Source of the DNA: Hymenobacter rubidus
Lineage (GTDB): Bacteria > Bacteroidota > Bacteroidia > Cytophagales > Hymenobacteraceae
Direction of reading: 5' to 3'
DNA length: 49,761 nt
Assembly: GCF_016734815.1 (NCBI RefSeq)
Contig: NZ_JAERQF010000039.1
Span: 1-49,761, forward strand
Part shown: positions 39,520-46,924 of the stretch, in pieces
How positions within the stretch are numbered: the stretch's first letter is position 1
How the letters are laid out: every line of letters begins with the position of its first letter
Program-made: the position numbers and the translations under genes
Notes under the pieces: generated by a model
Told to the model about the DNA's origin: nothing
What the model saw: only the letters and a program-made list of their open reading frames with translations
Database searches by the model: none

Positions 39520-39876
39520 CTACAAGCGGGGCTGGTGGCGGGTGTCGTCGCCGAAGCCATCGTAGTCGGGGTTGTCCTCGTTGTGTGTGTGGGCCGTGGA
39601 GGGGGTGCCGCTCAAGCCCTCAAGCAGGCGGTCGGCGGCTTGTTTGTCTTCGCTCACGGCCGCATCGGGGTTGGTGCGGCTGGGGGCTTCGCCTTGCACT
39701 TTGGCAAAGGCGTCTTTGGCCAGTTTGCTGAGGTCGCCGCCCCACTTGCTGGCCGTTTTGCGCAGGTTGGAGCGGGTATCGTCGCCGGTTTCGGGGGCCA
39801 GCAGCAGGCCGGCCACAATGCCAGCGGTGGCGCCGGCCAGCAGCGAGAGAATAACTTTGCCTTTGTCGTCTTTCAT
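39520..39876 (-). CDS. YtxH-domain protein
   Basis: 118 residues. KVILSLLAGATAGIVAGLLL is a single Gly-rich membrane segment at residues about 7-27, ending APETGDDTR, the YtxH signature. The rest is hydrophilic, with a short helix and an acidic, His-containing tail. YtxH proteins are small stress-linked envelope proteins without a known activity. A related gene lies upstream on the same strand, separated by a terminator. Confidence 0.82.
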   Translation of the reverse strand: MKDDKGKVILSLLAGATAGIVAGLLLAPETGDDTRSNLRKTASKWGGDLSKLAKDAFAKVQGEAPSRTNPDAAVSEDKQAADRLLEGLSGTPSTAHTHNEDNPDYDGFGDDTRHQPRL

Positions 39877-39945
39877 GGGGTTTGCAGGAAAATGGAAGAA
39901 TGTAAGTATTCAGTAACGGGAAACGCAGCCTACTGGTTGGGCCCG

Positions 39946-39978
39946 CAAAAAGCCCCGCACCTTGCGGCGCGGGGCTTG
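39946..39978 (-). terminator. terminator of the YtxH-CsbD gene
   Basis: On the minus strand, hairpin AAGCCCCGCGCCGC / GCGGGGCTTTTT, 25 bp after the stop at 40002. Confidence 0.8.
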
Positions 39979-40001
39979 GCGGTAAGCGGCAAAAGACCGG
40001 C

Positions 40002-40439
40002 TTACAAGTCGTTCAGCAATTTCGTTATTTCGGCTTTGCCTTTGCCGAGCTTGTCTTGCAGGCGGCCAACCAGTTCGTCGCCTTTGCCTTCGGTGTAGGT
40101 CAGGTCTTCGTCGGTCAGCTGGGCGTATTGCTGCTTCAGCTTGCCTTTTACTTCGTCCCAGTTGCCTTTGATTTTGAGGCTGCTGCCGGGCAGGGTCACG
40201 CCCAGGTCTTCGAGCTTGCCGGCGTATTCTTTGAATTTAGCTTCGAGGTCGGTGCCCAGCTTTGAGGCTTGCTCGCCGAGTTGGCCACTGTATTTGGAAG
40301 CAACGCCTTTCCAGTTTTCGCGGGTGGCCGAACCTTTGTCCGGGGCCAGGAGCATACCGGCAATAATGCCAGCGCCGGCACCGGCGAGGGCGGCTAAGAG
40401 AATTTTACCGGCGTTGTTGTCTTCTTCGTGGTACGACAT
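40002..40439 (-). CDS. YtxH-CsbD two-domain stress protein
   Basis: 145 residues. Residues about 11-40 form a YtxH membrane segment (KILLAALAGAGAGIIAGMLL, then APDKGSATR). A helical linker follows, and residues about 85-140 show the CsbD pattern LKIKGNWDEVKGKLKQQYAQ, then LTDEDLTYTEGKGDELVGRL. CsbD alone is a small stress protein in many bacteria; the fusion to a membrane anchor in one chain is less usual, though such proteins occur in Cytophagales. It is a paralogue of the 39520 gene in its first part. Confidence 0.85.
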   Translation of the reverse strand: MSYHEEDNNAGKILLAALAGAGAGIIAGMLLAPDKGSATRENWKGVASKYSGQLGEQASKLGTDLEAKFKEYAGKLEDLGVTLPGSSLKIKGNWDEVKGKLKQQYAQLTDEDLTYTEGKGDELVGRLQDKLGKGKAEITKLLNDL

Positions 40440-40687
40440 GGTAATGGGTAATGAAGGGTGAAAGGGTGTTGAAAGAGTGAGTAGCGAGGTGCCGGCCGAA
40501 TATAAAAGCCAATATGCGGATTTTTCGGCAGGAGTTGGTTTGGCAGGCTATACGAATGGCAGGGCCAGGGGTTGAGCTTATCAGTAAATTTTCCGACTAC
40601 CCGCAGCAAACAAAACGGCTTTCCCAGTTTCGGCCCGGCGCTAGTCTGCGCAAACGGCCGTAGTTTCGTCCCTTTGCTACCTGCCCT

Positions 40688-40933
40688 ATGAATACGTCTT
40701 GGATTTGGGGAGCGGCCTTGGTGTTGCTGCCGGCCTGCCAGCGCCCGGCCGCCCCCACCGCCGCTTCGGAGTGCATCGATGCCCGTAAAATCAACCCGCA
40801 GGGCATCTGCACCATGGAATATGCCCCGGTGTGTGGCTGCAACGGCAAAACCTACGCCAATGCCTGTGCCGCCCGCAACGCCGGCGTGCGCACCTACACC
40901 GACGGCCCCTGCGGCGGGCCCGCTGCCAAATAA
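40688..40933 (+). CDS. lipoprotein with a Kazal-type protease-inhibitor domain
   Basis: 81 residues. MNTSWIWGAALVLLPAC is a short lipoprotein signal (Cys17). Six further Cys (29, 41, 49, 51, 60, 75) have the Kazal spacing, with the core YAPVCGCNGKTYANACAARN. In animals Kazal domains block serine proteases; in bacteria such small lipoproteins are found but their targets are unknown. The FemAB-like gene starts 9 bp later, so the two are co-transcribed. The start is fixed by the signal peptide. Confidence 0.88.
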   Translation: MNTSWIWGAALVLLPACQRPAAPTAASECIDARKINPQGICTMEYAPVCGCNGKTYANACAARNAGVRTYTDGPCGGPAAK

Positions 40934-40942
40934 CGCCCCCGC

Positions 40943-41881
40943 ATGTCTGCCAAAGCCCGCTACCACGACTTCTGCCGCAGCGCCCCCGACGTGCCGGTGT
41001 TTGCCCAGCCGTGGTACCTGGAGGCCTGCGCCGAGGGCGGCGCCTGGGACGTGGCGCTGGCCGAGGAAAACGGCCGGGTGGTGGCGGCCCTTCCCTATTT
41101 CTATAAGCAGAAAGGCCCCTTTCGATACGTCACGATGCCGCCCTTTGTGAAGTGGCTGGGGCCGTACCTGCTGCCGGAGTTTCGGCATGTCCTGAAAAAA
41201 GAGCACGCGCTGCTGGAAGACTTAATCAGGCAGTTGCCGGATTTTGCCGCGTTCAAGCAGAATTTTTACCCCACGGCCACCAACTGGCTGCCCTTCTACT
41301 GGCAACGCTACCGCCAGACGACTTACTACACCTACCGCCTCACTGGCCTGCACCAGCTTGCACAAATAGAGGCGGGCATCAACCGCAACATTCGGCGCAA
41401 CATTCAGAAGGCCCGCCAGCAGGTGCGCGTGGTGCACCACCTCACGCCCGAGCAGTTTTACCAGGTCAACAAGCTGAGTTTCGACCGCCAGGGGCTGCCC
41501 ATGCCGTACTCGTGGGCGCAGTTTGCGCGGCACGATGCGGCGCTGGCGGCCAACGGCGCCCGGCAGCTATTCTTTGCGGTGGATGAGCAGGAGCGCATTC
41601 ACTCGGCCGCCTATCTGATTTGGGACCAGCAGGCCGCCTACTACCACCTCTCCGGTGACGACCCGGCCCTGCGCGAGAGCGGGGCGGGCATTCTGCTAAT
41701 CTGGGAGGCGATTCGCTACGCCAGCGAGGTGCTGGGCCTAGCCTGCTTCGACTTCGAAGGCAGCATGCTGCCCGCCGTAGAGCGCATCCGGGTGCAGTTT
41801 GGCGCGGTGCAGACGCCTTATTTCTTCGTCTGGAAACACCATTCGCGCTTTTTTGAGCTATTGGAGAAATTCAGGCCTTAG
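40943..41881 (+). CDS. FemAB/GNAT-type acyltransferase
   Basis: 312 residues of the BioF2-like/FemAB double-GNAT type. The N-terminal part has PVFAQPWYLEACAEGGAWDV and VVAALPYFYKQK; the middle has INRNIRRNIQKARQQVRVVH; the acyl-donor half has LSFDRQGLPMPYSW, YLIWDQQAAYYHLSGDDPAL, GILLIWEAIRYASEVLGL and CFDFEGSMLPAVERIRVQFG. Such enzymes transfer aminoacyl or acyl groups to cell-envelope or exopolysaccharide precursors; substrate unknown. It follows the Kazal lipoprotein by 9 bp. Confidence 0.85.
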   Translation: MSAKARYHDFCRSAPDVPVFAQPWYLEACAEGGAWDVALAEENGRVVAALPYFYKQKGPFRYVTMPPFVKWLGPYLLPEFRHVLKKEHALLEDLIRQLPDFAAFKQNFYPTATNWLPFYWQRYRQTTYYTYRLTGLHQLAQIEAGINRNIRRNIQKARQQVRVVHHLTPEQFYQVNKLSFDRQGLPMPYSWAQFARHDAALAANGARQLFFAVDEQERIHSAAYLIWDQQAAYYHLSGDDPALRESGAGILLIWEAIRYASEVLGLACFDFEGSMLPAVERIRVQFGAVQTPYFFVWKHHSRFFELLEKFRP

Positions 41882-41884
41882 ATT

Positions 41885-42002
41885 GAACGTCATTCCGAGC
41901 GCAGCCGAGGAATCTCGCGTGTGGTAGTAAATCACGTGTGGTAGTAAATCAATCGTGCAACGATGCAAGCGAGATTCCTCGGCTGCGCTCGGAATGACGT
42001 TC
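41885..42002. repeat. long intergenic palindrome, GAGGAATCTCGC subtype, with a duplicated loop
   Basis: Arms GAACGTCATTCCGAGCGCAG / its reverse complement, extended through CCGAGGAATCTCGC. The centre holds two direct copies of CACGTGTGGTAGTAAATC (first copy in part GCGTGTGGTAGTAAATC). It starts 4 bp after the FemAB-like stop and ends 47 bp before the cupin gene. Confidence 0.9.
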
Positions 42003-42048
42003 TGTTACTTCTTGCTTCAACTCCACCCAATCCTTCTCATCAAAAACA

Positions 42049-42420
42049 ATGTCCGAAAAACGCTACGTTCTCAACCCCTCCCCTTTCATCGTGCCCACCA
42101 CCGACGGCAAACTCATTGAAGAGCACGTGGGCGGAGCCAGCACCGGCACCACGGCCTACAGCCTGGCCCACATGGTGGCCCCGCCGCACTGGAGCGAGCC
42201 GCACCAAACGCCCTCCTTCGACGAAATAACCATTGTGGTGCGGGGCCAGAAGCGGTTTGAAATCGACGGCGACGTGGTGGAACTGCAGGCCGGCCAGGCG
42301 CTGCTAATCAAGGGCGGCGCCCGGATACGGTATTCCAACCCGTTTGATGCGGAATGCGAGTATTGGTCTATCTGCGTGCCGGCCTTCAGCCCCGACACTG
42401 TGCACCGGGAGGAAGAATAA
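42049..42420 (+). CDS. cupin-domain protein
   Basis: 123 residues. A single cupin barrel with metal-site residues in PPHWSEPHQTPSFDEITIVV (His, His, Glu) and the second motif in QALLIKGGARIRYSN, which lacks the usual His there, so metal binding may be weak or altered. Function unassigned. The dienelactone hydrolase-like gene starts 33 bp downstream on the same strand, suggesting one operon. Confidence 0.85.
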   Translation: MSEKRYVLNPSPFIVPTTDGKLIEEHVGGASTGTTAYSLAHMVAPPHWSEPHQTPSFDEITIVVRGQKRFEIDGDVVELQAGQALLIKGGARIRYSNPFDAECEYWSICVPAFSPDTVHREEE

Positions 42421-42452
42421 TTTCCGACGACCAAATACCTACATTTAGGCTC

Positions 42453-43310
42453 ATGGACCAGCGCATCATCAACCTCTTCGACGAGTACACCCACGCCCCG
42501 CTCACCCGCAAGGAATTTATGGAGCGGCTCATTAAGCTGGCCGGCGGTACCGCCCTGGCCCTCACGGCGCTTTCGGTGCTGGAGCCCGGCTACGCGGCCG
42601 CGGCCACCGTTGCTCCCGAGGCCGATGACCTGGAAACCGAAGACGTGAGTTGGGCCGGCGATGGCGCCACCGTGCGGGGCTACCTGGTGCACCCCAAAGG
42701 CAAGAAAAAACGCGGCGCCGTGGTCGTTATTCATGAAAACCGGGGACTGACGCCGCACATCAAAGACGTGACGCGGCGCGTGGCCCAGGCCGGCTACTTG
42801 GCCTTGGGCGTGGATGCGCTGTCGGTGCTGGGCGGCACGCCCGCCGACGAGGACAAGGGCCGGGAGCTGATTGGCCAGCTCGATGCCACGAAAAACCTTA
42901 ATAATTACCTCGCCGCCCTGGCCTACCTGCGCGCCCGGCCCGACTGCAACGGCCACACCGGCGCCGTGGGCTTTTGCTGGGGCGGCGGCCTCGTCAACCA
43001 GCTGGCCGTGCACGACGCCAAGCTGGATGCGGCCGTGGCCTACTACGGCCAGCAGCCCAAAGCCGAGGACGTGCCCAACATCAAAGCCGCCCTGATGCTG
43101 CACTACGGCGGCCTCGACCAGCGCATCAACGCTGGCATTCCGGCCTACGAAGCGGCGCTGAAAGCCGCCGGCACCAAATACGAACTCTACGTGTACGAGG
43201 GCGTGAACCATGCCTTCAACAACGATACCTCGCCGGCGCGCTACAACGCCGAGGCCGCTAAACTGGCCTGGGAACGTACGCTACGGCTTTTTAAGAAAAA
43301 GCTGGGGTAG
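42453..43310 (+). CDS. dienelactone hydrolase-family esterase, exported or membrane-anchored
   Basis: 285 residues from MDQRIINLFDEYTHAPLTRK. An N-terminal segment FMERLIKLAGGTALALTALS precedes a Pro/Ala stretch and looks like an export or anchor signal, with an R-K rather than R-R pair. The alpha/beta hydrolase core has AVVVIHENRGLTPHIKDVTR, the nucleophile elbow GAVGFCWGGGLVNQ with Cys in place of Ser, the Asp in YGGLDQRINAG and the His in GVNHAFNND. Cys-Asp-His is the dienelactone hydrolase triad. The natural substrate is unknown; the upstream cupin is probably co-expressed. A TACATTTA stretch lies about 6 bp before the ATG. Confidence 0.9.
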   Translation: MDQRIINLFDEYTHAPLTRKEFMERLIKLAGGTALALTALSVLEPGYAAAATVAPEADDLETEDVSWAGDGATVRGYLVHPKGKKKRGAVVVIHENRGLTPHIKDVTRRVAQAGYLALGVDALSVLGGTPADEDKGRELIGQLDATKNLNNYLAALAYLRARPDCNGHTGAVGFCWGGGLVNQLAVHDAKLDAAVAYYGQQPKAEDVPNIKAALMLHYGGLDQRINAGIPAYEAALKAAGTKYELYVYEGVNHAFNNDTSPARYNAEAAKLAWERTLRLFKKKLG

Positions 43311-43362
43311 CCGGGCAACGAAATAGCCGGGGGTGGCATCTTTGCGGCATGCTCCCGCTGCC

Positions 43363-43679
43363 ATGTTGAGGAAAAAGCTTCCGTTTTGCTGGTTGCCTTG
43401 CTGCTGAAAGCTGCCAACAGCCTGGCGCAGAGCCAGCCGGCGCCGGCGCCTCATTTTTTGGTCGAGCCTGACTACCAGCGGATGAGTGTGACCGTGCCGC
43501 GAGCTGTGACCCTGCTGGCGGACGTAGCCAGCGCCTTGTTTTCGCACGATGATGCGGATAAAGGCAAACTGCAGGCCTTGCTGGGCCGCCGCCGGGAGCG
43601 GTCGAAAACCGGAAACCAGAACCTGACTTTTACCGTGCCCAAAAACGCCGTGACGCGCACGCTGGGGCTGGTCGCATAA
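43363..43679 (+). pseudogene. small secreted protein, one base out of frame in an A5 run
   Basis: From the ATG at 43363 the frame reads MLRKK and then LPFCWLPCC and a stop. One extra A in the run at 43371-43376 joins it to a frame that runs ASVLLVALLLKAANSLAQSQ and on to the stop at 43677-43679, giving a 105-residue protein with a normal signal peptide cut near LAQS and a mature domain with YQRMSVTVPRAVTLLADVAS. I do not recognise the mature part. Either the gene is broken or the sequence has lost one base in the homopolymer. A CATCTTTG box lies 15 bp upstream. Confidence 0.6.
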
Positions 43680-43893
43680 GGGCGGAAGATACATTACGGG
43701 GTTCAGTCCGAATAATGGACGTTCTGGTCGGGGTTTCCGGCCGGTCCGTCCACCTTTTCGTTTCTGGCGGGCTTTCGGTCGATGGTTTGCAAATACCCCG
43801 GCAGCAAGCGTCGGCTCCCTTTTTCGGGTTCGTTGGCAGCCGCCGCCCCTTTCTTTTTCAGTCCCTCTCCTCCCCTTTCTTCATCCAGAAGCC

Positions 43894-44095
43894 ATGAAAG
43901 CCTCCTTGTTTTCCGTCATCGCTGCCGCTGCGCTCTTCACTTCCACTGCTTCCTTCCGCCGAAGGTCCTTTCGACCGTCGCCACGACGACTGCAATAGCA
44001 AAAGTTTCAACTATGGCTATGACCGCAACCACCGCGTAACGCCTAACGAAAAAGCCCGCGGGGAAAATGCCCACCGCAACAACGGCCGCCGCTAA
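43894..44095 (+). pseudogene. small secreted basic protein, one base out of frame
   Basis: The ATG at 43894 starts MKASLFSVIAAAALFTSTAS, a signal peptide. In that frame it ends early at the TAG near 43996. Removing one base near 43955-43965 joins it to SAEGPFDRRHDDCNSKSFNY, then YDRNHRVTPNEKARGENAHR to the TAA at 44093-44095, for about 66 residues. Small secreted proteins ending in a similar R-V-T-P-x-E and H-R-N pattern are familiar in this genus, but I cannot name a family. The break lies in a C/T-rich stretch rather than a long homopolymer. Confidence 0.5.
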
Positions 44096-44215
44096 GCCAC
44101 GCAGGCTTGAATTGACGTAAAGAGTCCCGTTTACTTACTCCTGACGGGAATTTTTCGTACAGCCCTTCTAAAGTACCCATTCCATTTCTCACCCCCAACC
44201 ATTTCCCCTCATTCC

Positions 44216-44797
44216 ATGAAAAATACTGTGTTGCTCCTGTTGGCCGCCTTCGCTCTCACCGTAGGCAGTGCCGCCGCCCAAACCACCGACGCCGGCGCCA
44301 TGCAGCAAGGCCGGGGCCAGGGCCGCATGCAAGGCTCGCCCGATGAAATGGCCAAGCGCCAAGCCGACCGCATGACCCAGGAACTCGGCCTTAATGCCGA
44401 CCAAACCACCAAAGTGCAGCAAATTCTGTTGGCCCGTGGCCAGGAAATGCAGAGTATGCGCGGCCAGGCCGGTGGCGACCGCGACAAGATGCGCGAGCAA
44501 ATGCAAGCCAGCCGCACCAAGTACGATGCCCAGTTTAAAGAAGTGCTGACCCCCGACCAGTACACCAAATACACTGCCATGCAAGCCGAGCGCATGAACC
44601 GCGGGGGTGGTCCCGGCATGGGTGGTCCCGGCATGGGTGGTCCCGGCATGGGTGGCCCCGGCATGGGCGGCCCCGGCTCCGATGCCAGCATCGACAAGTT
44701 GAAGGCCAAGACGGACGATGGCGAAAAAGTGAAGGTGAAAGGCGACAAGGTTAAGACCAAAGCCGATAAGGTGAAGGTTAAAGCCTCAGCCGAATAA
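44216..44797 (+). CDS. secreted LTxxQ/Spy-like protein with a Gly-Pro-Gly-Met repeat
   Basis: 193 residues. MKNTVLLLLAAFALTVGSAA is a signal peptide cut at AAAQ. The mature part has two helical LTxxQ-like segments (LGLNADQTTKVQQILLARGQ; VLTPDQYTKYTAMQAERM), as in CpxP/Spy-type periplasmic proteins, which act as chaperone-like or metal-stress proteins in Enterobacteria. Then come five GGPGM units encoded by a 15-bp tandem repeat (about 44604-44674), and a Lys/Val-rich tail (KVKVKGDKVKTKADKVKVK). The tail could bind nucleic acid or the negatively charged envelope, but this is inference. Ends in a strong terminator. Confidence 0.8.
   Translation: MKNTVLLLLAAFALTVGSAAAQTTDAGAMQQGRGQGRMQGSPDEMAKRQADRMTQELGLNADQTTKVQQILLARGQEMQSMRGQAGGDRDKMREQMQASRTKYDAQFKEVLTPDQYTKYTAMQAERMNRGGGPGMGGPGMGGPGMGGPGMGGPGSDASIDKLKAKTDDGEKVKVKGDKVKTKADKVKVKASAE
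44604..44674 (+). repeat. 15-bp tandem repeat in coding sequence (GGPGM units)
   Basis: About five copies of a unit like GGTCCCGGCATGGGT, with the first three nearly identical and the last ones carrying third-base changes. The unit keeps the frame. Confidence 0.9.
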
Positions 44798-44810
44798 GCT
44801 TCCTTCCACA

Positions 44811-44854
44811 GCACCAAAAAAGCCCTGGCCATCCGGTCAGGGCTTTTTTGGTGC
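44811..44854 (+). terminator. terminator of the Spy-like gene
   Basis: Long hairpin GCACCAAAAAAGCCCTG / CAGGGCTTTTTTGGTGC with loop GCCATCCGGT, symmetric enough to act in both directions towards the HxlR gene end. Confidence 0.88.
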
Positions 44855-44959
44855 TGTTCCAATTTCTAAGCGACAGAACTTGTGCCTCTACCTTACAACT
44901 ACAACCCTTTGTTTTTCAATAGATAAAAGCCTCATCAGCGTAAGCAACGGCACCTGTTG

Positions 44960-45382
44960 CTACGCCGCCAACGCCACGCGCTTCCGGGCTTCGGCAATGG
45001 CCGGGGCGTGCGCCGCCGCCCAGTTGCCCAATTGGATGACGGCGCCCAGCAGGCCCTGCCCCAGCTCCGTGAGCTGATACTCGACACGCGGCGGCACCTC
45101 GGCATACACGGTGCGCTGCACCAGCCCATCGGCTTCCAGCGCGCGGAGCGTGACGGTGAGCATGCGCTGCGAAATGCCGTCGATGCGCTTGCGTAACTCG
45201 TTGAAACGCAGACTATCGGTGCTACCCAGGTGCAGGATGGACAGCAACGACCATTTGTCGCCGATGCGGTCCAGAATGTCGCGCACCGGGCACAGGCCGA
45301 AGCCGTCGGCGGGTACAGTGATAATTTTTTTGGCCGCCGCCCGAATTTTAGCGGTCTGATTGTCAGCAGTAGTTACCTCCAT
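44960..45382 (-). CDS. HxlR-family transcriptional regulator
   Basis: 140 residues. The winged helix is shown by CPVRDILDRIGDKWSLLSIL, RFNELRKRIDGISQRMLTVT and LRALEADGLVQRTVYAEVPP, then RVEYQLTELGQGLL, the HxlR/DUF24 pattern. The Cys in GLCPVRD near the N-terminus is the residue that senses oxidants or electrophiles in several family members. It is divergent from an NmrA/QorB-like reductase, and the gap between them (100 bp) holds a perfect inverted repeat, so it probably regulates that gene and itself. E. coli has a like pairing of HxlR-type and qorB-type genes. Confidence 0.92.
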   Translation of the reverse strand: MEVTTADNQTAKIRAAAKKIITVPADGFGLCPVRDILDRIGDKWSLLSILHLGSTDSLRFNELRKRIDGISQRMLTVTLRALEADGLVQRTVYAEVPPRVEYQLTELGQGLLGAVIQLGNWAAAHAPAIAEARKRVALAA

Positions 45383-45433
45383 GTTCCTTGAGCAGAAATA
45401 AATGCCTTCTTGCGCCGGGGCAAAAGGGTCGAA

Positions 45434-45441
45434 TACCTTTT
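45434..45441 (+). promoter_or_regulatory. candidate -7 box TACCTTTT for the NmrA-like gene
   Basis: One mismatch to TAnnTTTG. It lies directly before the inverted repeat at 45443, and 42 bp before the ATG at 45483. Confidence 0.45.
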
Positions 45442-45442
45442 A

Positions 45443-45457
45443 GTTACCAAAAGTAAC
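45443..45457. promoter_or_regulatory. HxlR operator candidate GTTACCAAAAGTAAC
   Basis: A perfect 5-5-5 inverted repeat GTTAC-CAAAA-GTAAC. It overlaps the expected transcription start of the NmrA-like gene, a position suited to repression. The form resembles TAC...GTA operators of HxlR/DUF24 regulators. Confidence 0.6.
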
Positions 45458-45482
45458 CATTGGCTCTTAAATCTCCAACTGT

Positions 45483-46349
45483 ATGATTGCCATCACCGGC
45501 GCCACCGGCCACCTCGGCCTCGCCACCATCAAAGCCCTCACGGCCAAAATTGCCCCTTCCGAAATCGTCGCCGTGGTGCGCGACCCGCAAAAAGCCGCCA
45601 ACACGCTCCCGCAAGGCGTGGCCGTGCGCCAGGGCGACTACAACGACCCGGCCGCCCTACTCGCCGCCTTCCAGGGCATCGAAACCGTGCTGCTCATTTC
45701 CAGCAGCGAACTAGAAACTGAGCCCCGCATTCGCGAGCACCGCAATGTGATTGATGCTGCCAAGCAAGCCGGCGTGCGCCACCTCATCTACACCAGCGTA
45801 GTCAATCCGTCACCGGAATCGGCCTTTGGTGCGTCGCCCAGCCACTTTGCTACGGAGGAATACCTAAAGGATTCGGGCCTGACCTACACCGTTTTCCGCA
45901 ACACGCTCTACCTCGACATCATCCCGATGCTGGTGGGCGAAGGCACGCTGCCCAGTGGCAAGCTCTACTCCTCGGCCGACGACGGCAAGGTGAGCTACGC
46001 CCTGCGTGAAGAAATTGCCCAAGCCCTGGCCAATGTACTGACCTCCGAAGGCCACGACAACCAGATTTACGACATCGCCCCCGGCCCCGCCTATTCCTTC
46101 CAGGACATTGCCGCCGGCCTGAGCGAAGCAACCGGCCAGCCCGTGGAATACGCGCCTGTTTCCGGCGAGGAAATTGCGGCTAGCCTTCGCGAGCACCAGG
46201 TGCCGGAGCCATTCATCAACCTGCTGCTGGGTATGAGCAAGGCCATGAAGGATGGCGAATTCGACGCGGCCAGCAGCACGTTTGAGAAATTGTTGGGTAG
46301 CAAGCCGACGGATTTGAAAACGTATTTGGCAGGCGTGTACGGGAAGTAA
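45483..46349 (+). CDS. NmrA-like/QorB-type NAD(P)H:quinone oxidoreductase
   Basis: 288 residues. MIAITGATGHLGLATIKAL is the N-terminal dinucleotide-binding motif of the atypical SDR a5/NmrA type. RDPQKAANTLPQGVAVRQGD and GVRHLIYTSVVNPSPESAFG, then FRNTLYLDIIPMLV follow, with a C-terminal substrate lobe (SGEEIAASLREHQVPEPFIN). QorB of E. coli, the best-known relative, reduces quinones. The divergent HxlR regulator with an operator between suggests induction by quinones or electrophiles; that is inference. Confidence 0.9.
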   Translation: MIAITGATGHLGLATIKALTAKIAPSEIVAVVRDPQKAANTLPQGVAVRQGDYNDPAALLAAFQGIETVLLISSSELETEPRIREHRNVIDAAKQAGVRHLIYTSVVNPSPESAFGASPSHFATEEYLKDSGLTYTVFRNTLYLDIIPMLVGEGTLPSGKLYSSADDGKVSYALREEIAQALANVLTSEGHDNQIYDIAPGPAYSFQDIAAGLSEATGQPVEYAPVSGEEIAASLREHQVPEPFINLLLGMSKAMKDGEFDAASSTFEKLLGSKPTDLKTYLAGVYGK

Positions 46350-46370
46350 TTTCTGCTGCGATTATCTGAG

Positions 46371-46421
46371 AAGGCACCCTGGCGAGCCGCGTAAATGCGG
46401 TGGGTCGGGGTGCCTTTTTTT
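46371..46421 (+). terminator. terminator of the NmrA-like gene
   Basis: Stem AAGGCACCC / GGGTGCCTT with a paired inner part, followed by TTTTTT. Confidence 0.8.
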
Positions 46422-46531
46422 GTGGTACCGGCGCGATTTTAGCTCAACGCAACTTGTGCCAGATGTGGCTATTAGCAACCTATTAACTCAAAAAGGCATC
46501 TTGAAACTTCAACTATACCGAGCATTGGACC

Positions 46532-46854
46532 ATGAAATCCCTTCTGTTTCTGCTACTCCCTTTATTCTTCTTAAAATGCCCTTATATCTATGCGCAAGCT
46601 TTAAAAAAGTCGACTCTAACGTAGATTATTGTATCACTCTGGATAGCTTGACCACAATGCGGAGCACTAATAGATTTAGCTTATATGCAAACCGATTAAT
46701 TCCTCAAATCGAAAAAGCATCCGGAATTGAAGCGCATTGCAACAATGGTTTTTTTGGCCATATCTATCGCAATGAACAACAATTCAATTCCGACATAACA
46801 AGCTGGAGAAATTATTTTAAGTGCGCGAGCAAAACGATTATATTAATTAAATGA
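46532..46854 (+). pseudogene. small secreted protein, AT-rich, one base out of frame in an A6 run
   Basis: From the ATG at 46532 the frame reads MKSLLFLLLPLFFLKCPYIY followed by AQALKK and soon stops. One extra A in the run at 46600-46606 joins it to VDSNVDYCITLDSL, FSLYANRLIPQIEKASGIEA, HCNNGFFGHIYRNEQQFNSD and ASKTIILIK with the stop at 46852-46854, for 107 residues with a signal peptide. The mature part has three Cys and no family that I know. Base composition is AT-rich against the neighbours. A longer frame that starts at 46420 runs through the signal peptide out of frame and is not believed. Confidence 0.6.
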
Positions 46855-46924
46855 CACCCAAGCGCTGCGAAACAATCCGCCAAAACAACTCCACCCCCGC
46901 CCCGCCCGTCTAACCGGTTCCAAT

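Noticed and set aside
46420..46854. 144-codon frame from 46420 as a gene
   Set aside because: Its first third reads the terminator flank and the signal peptide out of frame; the ATG at 46532 with a one-base shift explains the region better.
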